Shown here: one piece after another, positions 35,413-44,405 of the stretch | How positions within the stretch are numbered: position 1 is the first letter of the stretch | How the letters are laid out: each line of letters begins with the position of its first letter | NCBI RefSeq assembly: GCF_006542275.1 | Contig: NZ_CP041217.1 | Location: 4,032,501-4,096,500 of the forward strand | Direction: 5' to 3' | Length of the DNA stretch: 64,000 nt | Origin: Saccharibacillus brassicae | Lineage (GTDB): Bacteria > Bacillota > Bacilli > Paenibacillales > Paenibacillaceae | Notes under the pieces: model-generated | Database searches by the model: none | What the model was told of the DNA's origin: nothing | Seen by the model: only the letters and a program-made list of their open reading frames with translations | Program-made: the position numbers and the translations under genes

Positions 35413-37785
35413 ATGTGGGGCAAACGAACAGGATACGAAAAAGAAGGACGCCGCGTCTCGATTCAATTCGAAGGAGGCACCGGGCGGATCGAAGTCGTGA
35501 ACGCGGGAGTCATCAACGTGTTTGCGCCGCTGCACACGCAGGAGCATGAATCGCGCGCGGTCGAGCAGCCGAATCCGGCGTTCGTGGTATGCGATTATAC
35601 GGTCAGCGAACGCGACGGACGGATCGAGATCGTCACGGAGCAGCTGATCGTGCGCGTCTACGATCATTTCAAAGTCGACTTTTACGATGCCGCGGGCACG
35701 CCGCTCTGCCTCGATTACCGGGGCGAACGCGAACCGTTCCCGCGCCGGGGCAACGTCAGTATCGCGGAGGGCGAAGGCCACGCCGCCATGCGCACGAGCG
35801 AACACCACAAGATCCAGGTCCTCAAAGCGATGGAAGGCGAAGAGAAATTTTACGGCCTCGGCGACAAGACGGGACCGCTCAACAAACGGGGCTACGAATA
35901 CGAAATGTGGAATACCGACGATCCGTCGCCGCATGTCGAGAGCCATAAATCGCTGTACAAAAGCATTCCGTTTTTCATTACGCTGAAGGAGCGGGCCGCG
36001 TACGGGCTCTTTTTCGACAATCCGTTCAAAACGTTTTTCGATCTGGGCAAAGAAAATTCGGACTACTATTACTTCGGCGCCGACGGCGGCAATCTGGATT
36101 ATTACTTCATCTACGGTCCCGATCCCAAAAACGTCGTGTCGCGCTACACCGCATTGACCGGCCGCACGCCGCTTCCGCAGCTGTGGACGCTCGGCGCGCA
36201 TCAGTCGAGATGGTCGTACGCGCCGGAATCGAGAGTGCTGGAGATCGCGGAGAAATTCCGCGAACACGATCTGCCGCTCGACGTCATCCATCTGGATGTC
36301 GATTACATGGACGGGTACCGCGTGTTCACGTGGGACGACGAACGTTTCCCCGACCCGGCGGCGCTCACGAAACGGCTCGGCGAAATGGGGATCAAAGTCG
36401 TCACGATCATCGATCCGGGCGTCAAAAAAGACCGAGGGTACGGCATCTATGAAGAAGGGTTGGAAAAAGGGTTCTATGCGACCGACCGCGACGGCGTGCC
36501 TTACGTCAACGCGGTCTGGCCGGGCGACTCCGTCTACCCGGACTTCTCGGACGAGCCGGTGCGCCGCTGGTGGGCGGACAATCAGAAGATCATGCTCGAC
36601 GCCGGCATCGCGGGCATCTGGAACGACATGAACGAACCGGCGAGCTTCAACGGACCGCTGCCGGACGACGTGCGCTTCAAGAACGACGGACGAGGCGCCG
36701 ATCACCTGGAGATCCATAACGTCTACGGCCATTTGATGTCCAAATCGACGTATGACGGCATTCTCGAAGCTTCCGGCAAACGGCCGTTCGTCATTACGCG
36801 CGCCGCTTACGCGGGCACGCAAAAGTATTCGACCGTCTGGACCGGCGACAACCAGAGCTTCTGGGAACATCTGCGGCTGTCGATTCCGATGACGCTCAAT
36901 CTGGGCTTGAGCGGATTCGCGTTCAACGGCTGCGACGTCGGCGGGTTCTCGCACGACTGCACGCCGGAGCTGCTTGCGCGCTGGGTGCAGGTCGGGGCGT
37001 TCAGCCCGCTGTTCCGCAACCACACGGCGATCGGCACGCGCGATCAGGAGCCGTGGGCGTACGACGAAGACACGCTCGACGCCTACCGCAAAGCGATGAA
37101 GCTGCGCTATCGCCTGCTGCCGTATCTGTACGACCTGATGCGCGAAGCGGAACAGACCGGCCTGCCGCCGATGCGTCCGCTGCTGCTGGAATTCCCGGAA
37201 GACGAGCATGTGCACGAACTCGACGATCAGTTCCTGTTCGGCAGCCGGATGCTGGTCGCGCCCGTGATCGAGCAGGGCAAGCGGTATCGGGCCGTCTATC
37301 TGCCGGAAGGCTCGTGGGTCGATTACCGCAGCGGCGAGACGCTCGAAGGCGGCCGCGTCATTCTGGCGGAAGCTCCGCTCGACGTCTGCCCGATCTACGT
37401 GCGCGCCGGTTCGTTCCTGCCCGCTTACCCGGATCAGAAGTATGTGGGCGAGCTGAAGATCAAGGAACTGCTGCTGGACGTCTATCCCGGCACAGGCGAA
37501 TACGTGCATACGCAGGACGACGGCGAGAGCTTTGATTACCGCAGCGGCAGCTACAACGAGTACCGCTTCAGCCAGAGCGAGCAAGACGGCGAGCTTGAGA
37601 TCGCCTGGGAAGCGAGCCATGCCGGTTATGACGGGGAGACTTACGCCTCGTTCCGGCTGACGGTGCACGGACGTTCCGCTTCGTCGGTAGAGCTGAACGG
37701 GGAAGCGATTCCTTTTCTGGCGGAAATCCGCGGGACGACGTTCCATGTTCCGGCCGGAAGCGGCAAAGTGCGGTTGATCCGATAA
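35413..37785 (+). CDS. GH31 alpha-glucosidase
   Basis: Cytoplasmic glycosidase of 790 residues. GH31 signatures: LPLDVIHLDVDYMDGYRVFTWD, nucleophile Asp in GIWNDMNEPASF (about residue 409) and acid/base Asp in WTGDNQSFWEHL (about residue 478); the galactose-mutarotase-like N-domain and C-terminal beta-sandwiches are present. Two starts are in frame: 35386 and 35413; AAGGAGG at 35395-35401 supports the second. No signal peptide, so it acts on imported alpha-glucosides such as maltose or isomaltose. Monocistronic, ending with a terminator. Confidence 0.92.
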   Translation: MWGKRTGYEKEGRRVSIQFEGGTGRIEVVNAGVINVFAPLHTQEHESRAVEQPNPAFVVCDYTVSERDGRIEIVTEQLIVRVYDHFKVDFYDAAGTPLCLDYRGEREPFPRRGNVSIAEGEGHAAMRTSEHHKIQVLKAMEGEEKFYGLGDKTGPLNKRGYEYEMWNTDDPSPHVESHKSLYKSIPFFITLKERAAYGLFFDNPFKTFFDLGKENSDYYYFGADGGNLDYYFIYGPDPKNVVSRYTALTGRTPLPQLWTLGAHQSRWSYAPESRVLEIAEKFREHDLPLDVIHLDVDYMDGYRVFTWDDERFPDPAALTKRLGEMGIKVVTIIDPGVKKDRGYGIYEEGLEKGFYATDRDGVPYVNAVWPGDSVYPDFSDEPVRRWWADNQKIMLDAGIAGIWNDMNEPASFNGPLPDDVRFKNDGRGADHLEIHNVYGHLMSKSTYDGILEASGKRPFVITRAAYAGTQKYSTVWTGDNQSFWEHLRLSIPMTLNLGLSGFAFNGCDVGGFSHDCTPELLARWVQVGAFSPLFRNHTAIGTRDQEPWAYDEDTLDAYRKAMKLRYRLLPYLYDLMREAEQTGLPPMRPLLLEFPEDEHVHELDDQFLFGSRMLVAPVIEQGKRYRAVYLPEGSWVDYRSGETLEGGRVILAEAPLDVCPIYVRAGSFLPAYPDQKYVGELKIKELLLDVYPGTGEYVHTQDDGESFDYRSGSYNEYRFSQSEQDGELEIAWEASHAGYDGETYASFRLTVHGRSASSVELNGEAIPFLAEIRGTTFHVPAGSGKVRLIR

Positions 37786-37803
37786 GCCCGGATTGTGCAC
37801 GGT

Positions 37804-37859
37804 GCTTCGCGGTGCAGCGGTCCGAATCGGTTCGGTCCGCGTGCCGCGAAGCTTTTTTT
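37804..37859 (+). terminator. Terminator after GH31 gene
   Basis: A long stem (GCTTCGCGGTGCAGCGGTCC with an imperfect complement) followed by seven T residues. Confidence 0.85.
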
Positions 37860-38006
37860 GCCGGATGAATACGTTCTCTTCGCAAAAATCGCGCCCACCC
37901 GTGCGGATTCGTATTTCGTTCCTGAGCCGTAAACCTATATAATAGAAGAAAGGGGCGCCAGAACAACCTGTTTTTCGTCCCCGGACTCAACTCATGGAGG
38001 AACGCA

Positions 38007-38972
38007 ATGAAAACCATCAAAGAATTTATCGAAGGCGACGATATTATCGGGTTCTACCTGTTAAAGTCCGCCGATCTCAAACAGACCAATTCCACGCCGC
38101 CCAAAGACTATTTCGATCTCGTGCTGGCGGATGCCAGCGGCGAGATTCCGGCCAAGCTTTGGGACGTCAGCACCGCGGACAAAGAGACCTTTTTCCCGCC
38201 CATGCTCGTCAAAGTGCGCGGCATCGTCCAGAAATACAGAGAGAAGCCGCAGTTCAAAGTCAGCAAGCTTCGTCCGGCCGATCCGGAAGACGGCTACACG
38301 CTGACCGACTTTATCCGCTCCGCTCCCGTGCCGCCGAACGATCTGGTCTACACGATCAAGACGACCGCCGCGGGCATCTCGGACACGGATCTGCGCCGCC
38401 TCGTCGATTACTGCATCGACAAGGTCGGCGACAAGCTGATGCATTATCCGGCTGCCAAAGCGATGCACCACGCGTTCTACGCGGGTCTCGCCTACCACAC
38501 CGTCCGCATGCTGGAATTGGCGGAGTTCCTCTGCAAGCAGCGTCCGTTCCTGAACCGGGACATGCTGCTCGCGGGCATCATCTTGCATGACATCGCCAAG
38601 ACGGAAGAGATGACCGCCGAACTCGGCGTTGTGTCCGAGTACAGCTTCACCGGCAAACTGATGGGACATCTGGCGCTCGCTTCGACCTGGATCACGGAAG
38701 CGGCGATCAAGCTTGAGATGGACCCGGCGTCGGAGAAAGTCATCCTGATGCAGCATATGGTGCTGGCGCACCATAACAAAGGCGAGTGGGGCAGCCCGGT
38801 GCAGCCGCAGACGGCCGAAGCGATCGCGCTCCATTATATCGATCAGCTCGATGCCAAGCTGCAGGCGGCCGAAGACGCGCTCGACATGATGCCGGACAAC
38901 GAACAATGGACCGTACCCCTGCGCGTGCTGGAAGGCAAAGCGCTGTACCGCGGACCTAAGGGCGAAGCCTGA
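38007..38972 (+). CDS. yhaM: YhaM family 3'-5' exoribonuclease
   Basis: Protein of 321 residues with an N-terminal OB-fold (about 10-95, DYFDLVLADASGEIPAKLWD) and a C-terminal HD domain (about 150-290). HD metal ligands are visible: the His in KAMHHAFYAGLAYHTVRM, HD in ILHDIAKTEE, and the His pair in QHMVLAHH. YhaM degrades short RNA and some DNA in Firmicutes (family knowledge). GGAGG precedes the ATG, and a TATAAT-like -10 lies near 37938. Monocistronic. Confidence 0.9.
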   Translation: MKTIKEFIEGDDIIGFYLLKSADLKQTNSTPPKDYFDLVLADASGEIPAKLWDVSTADKETFFPPMLVKVRGIVQKYREKPQFKVSKLRPADPEDGYTLTDFIRSAPVPPNDLVYTIKTTAAGISDTDLRRLVDYCIDKVGDKLMHYPAAKAMHHAFYAGLAYHTVRMLELAEFLCKQRPFLNRDMLLAGIILHDIAKTEEMTAELGVVSEYSFTGKLMGHLALASTWITEAAIKLEMDPASEKVILMQHMVLAHHNKGEWGSPVQPQTAEAIALHYIDQLDAKLQAAEDALDMMPDNEQWTVPLRVLEGKALYRGPKGEA

Positions 38973-39035
38973 TCGTTTTTTAACAACGTTGTTTTGTCGG
39001 CGCCTTGTTCGTAAACAAATATTCCGTTTGATCTG

Positions 39036-39085
39036 GACGGCTTTTCGCGTTTCAACGAGGGTTGACGCGAAAAGCCGTTTTTTTG
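39036..39085 (+). terminator. Terminator after yhaM
   Basis: The stem ACGGCTTTTCGCG pairs with CGCGAAAAGCCGT and is followed by seven T residues. Confidence 0.9.
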
Positions 39086-39117
39086 CGCGCCGAACGATGG
39101 AAACAGGCAGAAGAGGG

Positions 39118-39160
39118 TTGACAAAAGAAAGCTAATGTAACTATAATAGTTACATTAGCT
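39118..39160 (+). promoter_or_regulatory. Promoter covered by a perfect 31-base dyad operator
   Basis: TTGACA at 39118-39123 and TATAAT at 39142-39147 (18-base spacer) form a consensus promoter. A perfect inverted repeat with 15-base arms (39130-39144 and 39146-39160) and one central base lies exactly over the -10. This geometry fits a repressor of the MarR/HxlR/TetR type; no such gene is adjacent. Confidence 0.8.
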
Positions 39161-39247
39161 CGATCCGAAAGACTCGCCGGATGCGTACTGCGGTTCGGCG
39201 GCCGGACACGGATCGGTCCACACTCAACCCAATGGAGGTTTTATATT

Positions 39248-39889
39248 ATGAAGATTGCAGTAATCGGCGCCACAGGCAAAGCGGGACAGTTGATCGTGGA
39301 GGAAGCCGTGCAGCGCGGCCATGACGTGACGGCCTTTGTGCGCGATACGTCCAAGTTCGATCTGGAAGGCGTGCAGGCCGTGCAAAAAGACGTGATGAAC
39401 CTGACTGCCGAAGACGTCATCGGCTTCGACGCCGTCGTCAACGCGATCGGCATGCCTCCCGGCCGGGAATCGGGCCATATCGAAGCGGGCCGCACGCTGA
39501 TCCAAGCGTTCCAGGGCGCGCCGGATTCCCGCCTGATCGTCGTCGGCGGAGCCGGCAGCCTGTTCGTGGACGAAGCGCAGACGACCCGCCTGGTCGATAC
39601 GCCGGACTTCCCCGACCTGTTCAAGCCGACCGCGTCCAGCCAGGGCCAGAACCTGCAGGACCTTCAGGCTTCCGAAGGCATCCGCTGGACGTTCCTGAGC
39701 CCGGCCGCGTTCTTCGACGAAGCCGGAGCCAGAACCGGCCGCTACCAGACCGCGGGCGAAGTGCTCACCGTCAACGCCGCGGGCGACAGCTATATCAGCT
39801 ACGCCGATTACGCAATCGCGATCGTCGACGAGATCGAGAACGCCAAGCATGTGAACCAACGCTTCAGCGTAGTCGGCGAGAAAGCGTAA
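39248..39889 (+). CDS. NAD(P)H-binding protein (atypical SDR)
   Basis: Protein of 213 residues starting MKIAVIGATGKAGQLIVEEA, a GxxGxxG Rossmann motif, with DVTAFVRDTSKF at the cofactor phosphate site. It resembles the YwnB/NAD(P)H-binding (NAD_binding_10) group. No SDR catalytic Tyr-Lys pair is obvious. It is under a consensus promoter with a perfect operator, so it is probably strongly inducible by an electrophile, quinone or similar signal (inference). GGAGG lies about eight bases before the ATG. Confidence 0.87.
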   Translation: MKIAVIGATGKAGQLIVEEAVQRGHDVTAFVRDTSKFDLEGVQAVQKDVMNLTAEDVIGFDAVVNAIGMPPGRESGHIEAGRTLIQAFQGAPDSRLIVVGGAGSLFVDEAQTTRLVDTPDFPDLFKPTASSQGQNLQDLQASEGIRWTFLSPAAFFDEAGARTGRYQTAGEVLTVNAAGDSYISYADYAIAIVDEIENAKHVNQRFSVVGEKA

Positions 39890-39954
39890 GACGCGCTTTG
39901 CGCGGGCTTACGGCTTCGAAGTTCCCGCATGCCTGCGCTGCCGCAAGGCAGTCC

Positions 39955-39988
39955 AAAGACGCGATCCCTGTGGGGGTCGCGTCTTTTT
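39955..39988 (+). terminator. Terminator after NAD(P)H-binding gene
   Basis: AAAGACGCGATCCC pairs with GGGGTCGCGTCTTT and is followed by T residues. Confidence 0.85.
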
Positions 39989-40065
39989 GGTGTACCGATT
40001 CCAATCGCAGTACGCTTCTCCTTGGCCGGCACGCTTTATCGTGCCGCACGCCGCACCCAGGCTCA

Positions 40066-40096
40066 TAACAAAAAGCGATCCCCGAAAGGATCGCTT
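40066..40096 (-). terminator. Terminator of the opuA operon
   Basis: On the minus strand AAGCGATCC pairs with GGATCGCTT and is followed by a T-run (A-run at 40068-40073 on the plus strand). About 80 bases of degenerate repeats separate it from the opuAC stop codon. Confidence 0.75.
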
Positions 40097-40099
40097 CAT

Positions 40100-40174
40100 C
40101 ATGACTTCGAATCTTACTGCTGACTTCGAATTGGACTTCGCTTACTTCAAATCGTATGTCGCTTATTTCGAATC
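40100..40174. repeat. Degenerate repeats in the opuA 3' untranslated region
   Basis: The motif ACTTCGAATCTTAC and close variants (TTCGAATT, TTCAAATC, TTCGAATC) occurs four to five times at about 18-24 base spacing between the opuAC stop codon and the terminator. The repeat is outside the coding region, and it seems to extend the sequence at the opuAC 3' end. Confidence 0.55.
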
Positions 40175-41107
40175 TTACTTCGCGTCGACCATGTCTTCGA
40201 TCGAAGTCGCGTCGACGTAAGCCGGTACGACCAGGCCGGTCTTGACGCCCGTCATGTTGGCGCCGAGGTCGTCCAGCTTGTCTTTGTACTGGCCCCAGTA
40301 GTCGGCGTGCGTAAGCGGCAGCCATGCGGCAAGGCTCGCGTCGGCATCGCCTTGAGCGACGCCGAGCCACATCGGGCCGGCTTCGACCTGCAGGCCTTTG
40401 ACCGTCAGGCCGAGTTTCTCCTGCATGATTTCCTGCACGAGGCTGAAGCTTGCGATCTCGGAATCCCAAGCGACGTACGCGAGGGTAACGGTGTCGCCGC
40501 TTGCCGGCGTAATGCCGTCGGTCCATTCGGCGACGCGCTCCGGATGGGCGGCCACGAAGTCTTTGGCCGCTTGTTCGGCCGGCGTGCCGTCCTGGATCGC
40601 GATCATGAGCTCGCCCATTTCGTCTTCCGTCCATTTGAAGTTGCTCAGGAACTGGTAAGCTTCAGGGTGATCCTGTTCCAGTCCTTTGCGGGCGATCGTA
40701 TGGATTTCTTCCGCGTCGCCGTACGACTTCTTCGGATCTTCCAGGTATTTCAGATCGTATTTGGAGAACATCCAATGCGGTGTCCAGCCCGTAATGACGA
40801 TCGGATCTTCTTTTTTGATCGCTTTGTCGAGCGTTGCGGTCATCGCCGCGCCGGAACCTTCGATCAGCGTCCAGTCGCTCAGACCGTAATCGGTAATCGC
40901 TTTTTGCGTCGCGTTCATGATGCCGGCGCCCGGATCGATGCCGATGATCTTGTGGTCGACCTGGTCGCCGAGCGAAGCGGATTCCGAACCGGAGCCGGCG
41001 GCGCCGGTAGAAGCGCCTCCGCCCGAAGAGCAGGCACCGAGGACGAGCATAGCGGCGAGACTTGTCATTCCGAACCATTTTTTCGTGCCGAAGTTAAATT
41101 TTTTCAT
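40175..41107 (-). CDS. opuAC: Glycine betaine ABC transporter substrate-binding lipoprotein
   Basis: Lipoprotein of 310 residues. The signal peptide ends in a lipobox LGACSSGGG with the lipidated Cys at about residue 26, followed by a Ser/Gly/Ala linker. The binding domain (about 50-305, OpuAC family) shows aromatic-cage candidates in ITGWTPHWMFSKYDLKYL and GPMWLGVAQGDADASLAAWLP. It captures glycine betaine outside the membrane for OpuAB/OpuAA. Its ATG overlaps the opuAB stop codon by one base (TAATG). Third gene of the operon, which runs on the minus strand. Confidence 0.92.
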   Translation of the reverse strand: MKKFNFGTKKWFGMTSLAAMLVLGACSSGGGASTGAAGSGSESASLGDQVDHKIIGIDPGAGIMNATQKAITDYGLSDWTLIEGSGAAMTATLDKAIKKEDPIVITGWTPHWMFSKYDLKYLEDPKKSYGDAEEIHTIARKGLEQDHPEAYQFLSNFKWTEDEMGELMIAIQDGTPAEQAAKDFVAAHPERVAEWTDGITPASGDTVTLAYVAWDSEIASFSLVQEIMQEKLGLTVKGLQVEAGPMWLGVAQGDADASLAAWLPLTHADYWGQYKDKLDDLGANMTGVKTGLVVPAYVDATSIEDMVDAK

Positions 41108-41973
41108 TACGCATTTCTCCTTTTTCTAGCAGGTTTGAATATATTTTGCGAGAGACGGTCGAGTACGATTGCCAGCACGACGACGGCAAGCCCGGCTTCG
41201 AAGCCCTGGCCGATATGCAGCTGCGTGACGGCGCGGTACACTTCGACGCCGATGCCCTGCGCGCCGATCATCGAAGCGATAACGACCATTGACAGCGACA
41301 GCATGATCGTCTGGTTGATACCGGCCAGAATGGTCGGCATCGCAAGCGGCAGCTGAACTTTGAACAGCTTCTGTGCGCCGGTCGAACCGAAAGCGTCGGC
41401 CGCTTCCACGAGTTCGCCGGATACTTGTTGAATGCCCAGGTTGGTCAGGCGGATCGTCGGCGGAATCGCGAAGATAATCGAAGCGATCACGCCCGGCACG
41501 ACGCCGAGGCTAAAGAACGTGACGGCCGGCAGCAGGTAGACGAACGCCGGCATGGTCTGCATGAAATCGAGCAGGGGCGTGATGACGCTCGAAGCGCCTT
41601 TGCTTTTCGCGCACAGGATCCCGATCGGAATCCCGATGATGATCGAGATCAAGCCGGACGTCAGGACGAGCGCGAGCGTGCTCATCGTGGCATCCCAGTA
41701 CCCGAGGTTCCAGATCAGCAGGAAGCCCAACACGCTGAACAGCGACAGTTTCCATTTGCCGGCGAAGTAGGCGATAACGGCCAGCAGAACGATGAACAGG
41801 ATCGGATGGGGCAGCATGAACAGATCCGTGAACAGGTCGACGACTTTTTCTATTGTAAAAGCGATGCCGTCGAACAATCCTTCCAGATTGATGCTCATCC
41901 AGTCGACGACCGAATCGACCCATTTGGCGATCGGAAGCTTCGGCATCTCGGCGGTAATCAGATTAATCGGCAC
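41107..41973 (-). CDS. opuAB: Glycine betaine ABC transporter permease
   Basis: Membrane protein of 288 residues with about six to seven hydrophobic segments (from residue 45 on) and the permease EAA motif region ELVEAADAFGSTGAQKLFKVQLPLAMPTILAG, which contacts the ATPase. The GTG start at 41973 has a perfect GAAGGAGG six bases upstream; it overlaps the opuAA end by 11 bases. Forms OpuA with the flanking gene products and imports osmoprotectant. Confidence 0.92.
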   Translation of the reverse strand: MPINLITAEMPKLPIAKWVDSVVDWMSINLEGLFDGIAFTIEKVVDLFTDLFMLPHPILFIVLLAVIAYFAGKWKLSLFSVLGFLLIWNLGYWDATMSTLALVLTSGLISIIIGIPIGILCAKSKGASSVITPLLDFMQTMPAFVYLLPAVTFFSLGVVPGVIASIIFAIPPTIRLTNLGIQQVSGELVEAADAFGSTGAQKLFKVQLPLAMPTILAGINQTIMLSLSMVVIASMIGAQGIGVEVYRAVTQLHIGQGFEAGLAVVVLAIVLDRLSQNIFKPARKRRNA

Positions 41974-43168
41974 GGCTATAACCTCCTTCGTTTTCCACTT
42001 CTCCGGCCATGGCGCCAAGCAGGCTGCCGCGAACGACGACGCCCATCAGGCGGTTGTCCGCATCCACGACCGAAATAGGAATCGGAGACGTGCTGCTGAG
42101 TTCGAACATTTCGCCGATCAGACGATCCGGCGGACAGACGGGACATCCCGGAATCAGGATATCTTCAATAGTCAGCTTGTCCTTGACGGCGCGCGAAGCG
42201 TCTTCGGCGGTAATGGCACCGAGCAGCCGCTTGCTGCGGTCGATCACGAACAGGTTCGAGACGCCGCGTTCGCGCATCAGTTCCAGCGCGACGCGGGGGC
42301 CGCGATCCGGCGTAATCGTCTCGGGACGGCGCATAACGTGTGACGCGGTGAGCACTTTGGACAAATCCACGTCTTCGACGAAACGCTGCACGTAGCGGTT
42401 GGCCGGCTGGATCAGGATCTCTTCCGGCGTGCCGATCTGCACGACTTCGCCGTCGCGCATCAGTGCGATGCGGTCTCCGATGCGAAGCGCCTCGTCCAGG
42501 TCATGGGTAATGAAGATAATCGTTTTTTTCATCTTCTCCTGCAGGTCGAGCAGTTCGTCCTGCATATCGCGGCGGATCAGCGGATCGAGCGCGCTGAACG
42601 CTTCGTCCATCAGCAGCACTTCGGGATCGTTGGCGAGCGCGCGGGCGAGGCCGACGCGCTGCTGCATGCCGCCGCTGAGTTCGTCGGGCATTTTATCTTC
42701 CCAGCCTTTGAGGCCGACGAGTTCAAGCGATTGCTTCGCTTTCTCGTAGCGCTTCGACTTTTCGACTTTTTGGATTTCAAGTCCGTATTCGACGTTCTCG
42801 ATCACGGTGCGGTGCGGGAACAGCGCGAACTTCTGGAAGACCATACTGATCGTTTTGCGGCGCACGTCGCGCAGCTGCTCGGCATTCATCTTCATCAGGT
42901 CTTTATCGTGCACGAGAATTTGTCCCGCGGTCGGATCGATCAGCCGGTTGAACATGCGCACGAGCGTCGACTTGCCGCTGCCCGACAAGCCCATAATGAC
43001 GAAAATTTCGCCGGGCTCGATATCCATGTTCACCTGGTTGACCCCGACGGTGATTTGTTTCTCTTTGGCAAGCTTTTCCTTGTTATAGCCTTGTCCCAGT
43101 AACTTGATACCCTGGGCAGCGTTAGGTCCGAACAATTTGCTTACGTTCCGAATGCTGAGTATCGGCAT
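41963..43168 (-). CDS. opuAA: Glycine betaine ABC transporter ATP-binding protein
   Basis: ATPase of 401 residues. Walker A IMGLSGSGKSTLVR (about residue 60), Q-loop VFQKFALFPHRTV, signature LSGGMQQRVGLARA, Walker B EVLLMDEAFSALD, then two CBS domains (about 280-390) that sense ionic strength in OpuA-type importers. ATG 43168 lies eight bases after AGAGGGG; a GTG at 43177 is less likely. First gene of the operon and divergent from a GbsR-type regulator. Confidence 0.93.
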   Translation of the reverse strand: MPILSIRNVSKLFGPNAAQGIKLLGQGYNKEKLAKEKQITVGVNQVNMDIEPGEIFVIMGLSGSGKSTLVRMFNRLIDPTAGQILVHDKDLMKMNAEQLRDVRRKTISMVFQKFALFPHRTVIENVEYGLEIQKVEKSKRYEKAKQSLELVGLKGWEDKMPDELSGGMQQRVGLARALANDPEVLLMDEAFSALDPLIRRDMQDELLDLQEKMKKTIIFITHDLDEALRIGDRIALMRDGEVVQIGTPEEILIQPANRYVQRFVEDVDLSKVLTASHVMRRPETITPDRGPRVALELMRERGVSNLFVIDRSKRLLGAITAEDASRAVKDKLTIEDILIPGCPVCPPDRLIGEMFELSSTSPIPISVVDADNRLMGVVVRGSLLGAMAGEVENEGGYSRAD

Positions 43169-43177
43169 TTCGTTCAC

Positions 43178-43608
43178 CCCTCTTTTCTATTTAAAGGCAT
43201 CTTTTTCCGGCAGGCGCCGAATGGTGGATAGGCTGCATGGTTCGGGGACGGCGTCTTTAATGGTAAAAAGCCGGGTCCCCGGAACCAACCGAGCTCCGTG
43301 ATACCAACGTCCTAAATTGTAACAAAGCAATCTTTTCTTTTCAACCTTCATATCCGTACGTTAAGTTCGTACAGAAAAAACTGTACAAAGTAATAGTCGT
43401 AAATGCTCGAAATTGCTCACGTATGCTCTTTTTTAAGAAACTTTACAATTGATTGACGTTCTCCTAAAATAAAAAATGACAAATCTTGCGCAGATGAGAC
43501 CGGACCTTTCAAGGTCACAGGCGCAGAAAGTATAAATGAAGCTTGCATCGCCGCATGCGGGCCTGTTATAAAAAGCGTATAGGGAAAGAGATTAAGGAGG
43601 CTTCAGGG
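43178..43608. other. Divergent control region of opuA and gbsR-like gene
   Basis: About 430 AT-rich bases without a gene. Two overlapping dyads are seen: GTACG..CGTAC (43356-43372) and GTACAG-A6-CTGTAC (43369-43386), which may be operators for the divergent regulator. TTGACG near 43455 could be a -35 box, but I cannot assign start points. No riboswitch was recognised. Confidence 0.5.
43356..43386. promoter_or_regulatory. Overlapping dyads, possible GbsR-type operator
   Basis: GTACG at 43356-43360 pairs with CGTAC at 43368-43372, and GTACAG at 43369-43374 pairs with CTGTAC at 43381-43386 across six A residues. They lie midway between the divergent opuA operon and the regulator gene. Confidence 0.4.
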
Positions 43609-44175
43609 ATGGGCTTGGACCAGGACCAGTGGAACGAAGAAGAACACGACATCGTGCAGCGCATCCGCAAACGCGTGATCGAAGCCGTGGGCAAAAATAT
43701 GGAGTTGTACGGCGTGACGCTGTCGACCGGCCATCTGTACGGGCTGCTTTTTTTTGCGGACAAACCGATGACGCTCGACGATATGGGCCGCGAAATGCAA
43801 ATGAGCAAGACGAGCATGAGTACCGGCGTGCGCTCGCTGCTCGATTTGAACATGGTCAATAAGGTCTGGGAAAAAGGGTCCAGAAAAGATCTGTACGAAG
43901 TCGAATACGACTGGTATCAGACGTTTACGGACTATTTCGCTACCCAGTGGCGCCGCGCCGTCGAAAACAATCTCCAGGTACTGCGCCGGGCGCTCAAAGA
44001 GATCGATCGGCTGCTTGAACAGCCCGATATGAGCGAGTTCACGGTAAACGTGTTAAAAAAAGACCGAGAGAAAATCCGCCAGGCCGAAAGTTATTACCGC
44101 TGGCTGGACCGGGTCATCGACGCGATGGAAGACGGGGATTTGTTCGAATGGGTGCCGCGCGAAACGGAGTCTTGA
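43609..44175 (+). CDS. GbsR/OpuR-type MarR-like regulator
   Basis: Regulator of 188 residues of the GbsR family: KNMELYGVTLSTGHLYGLLFFADKPMTLDDMGREMQMSKTSMSTGVRSLL contains the winged helix and choline-pocket region. Bacillus relatives GbsR and OpcR repress betaine synthesis or choline and betaine importers (known). AAGGAGG precedes ATG 43609; the earlier frame from 43543 has no ribosome site. Divergent from opuA, so this protein probably controls uptake here. Ends in a Glu/Arg-rich tail. Confidence 0.88.
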   Translation: MGLDQDQWNEEEHDIVQRIRKRVIEAVGKNMELYGVTLSTGHLYGLLFFADKPMTLDDMGREMQMSKTSMSTGVRSLLDLNMVNKVWEKGSRKDLYEVEYDWYQTFTDYFATQWRRAVENNLQVLRRALKEIDRLLEQPDMSEFTVNVLKKDREKIRQAESYYRWLDRVIDAMEDGDLFEWVPRETES

Positions 44176-44207
44176 GAACGCTGTAATGCCCAAATTTTAA
44201 AATATTG

Positions 44208-44278
44208 CCCGCCCGGGGAAAATCGGCCGCTTTGCGGCGCTTCTAAAAAACCCGGAGCGGGTAATCTTTTTATTAAGG
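44208..44278 (+). terminator. Probable terminator after gbsR-like gene
   Basis: CCCGCCCGGG pairs with CCCGGAGCGGG, one bulge, enclosing about 38 bases including a second small stem, followed by TCTTTTT. Moderate quality. Confidence 0.5.
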
Positions 44279-44405
44279 CGGATTTTGTCTCTGGCCTTCT
44301 TTGTACCTGCAATTCTTCGACGGTGTGGACTGGTCTGCCGGCATTGACAGCCCCGCTTCCCAAGCTTACGCTGGAATTAACAAATTTACGTTAGAGGTGG
44401 CTGTT

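Noticed and set aside
35365..37800. 811-codon minus-strand frame over the GH31 gene
   Set aside because: Shadow frame; the plus-strand protein has all GH31 motifs.
44176..44405. Riboswitch or T-box before alr
   Set aside because: No T-box sequence or known riboswitch pattern was seen; only a moderate terminator is present.
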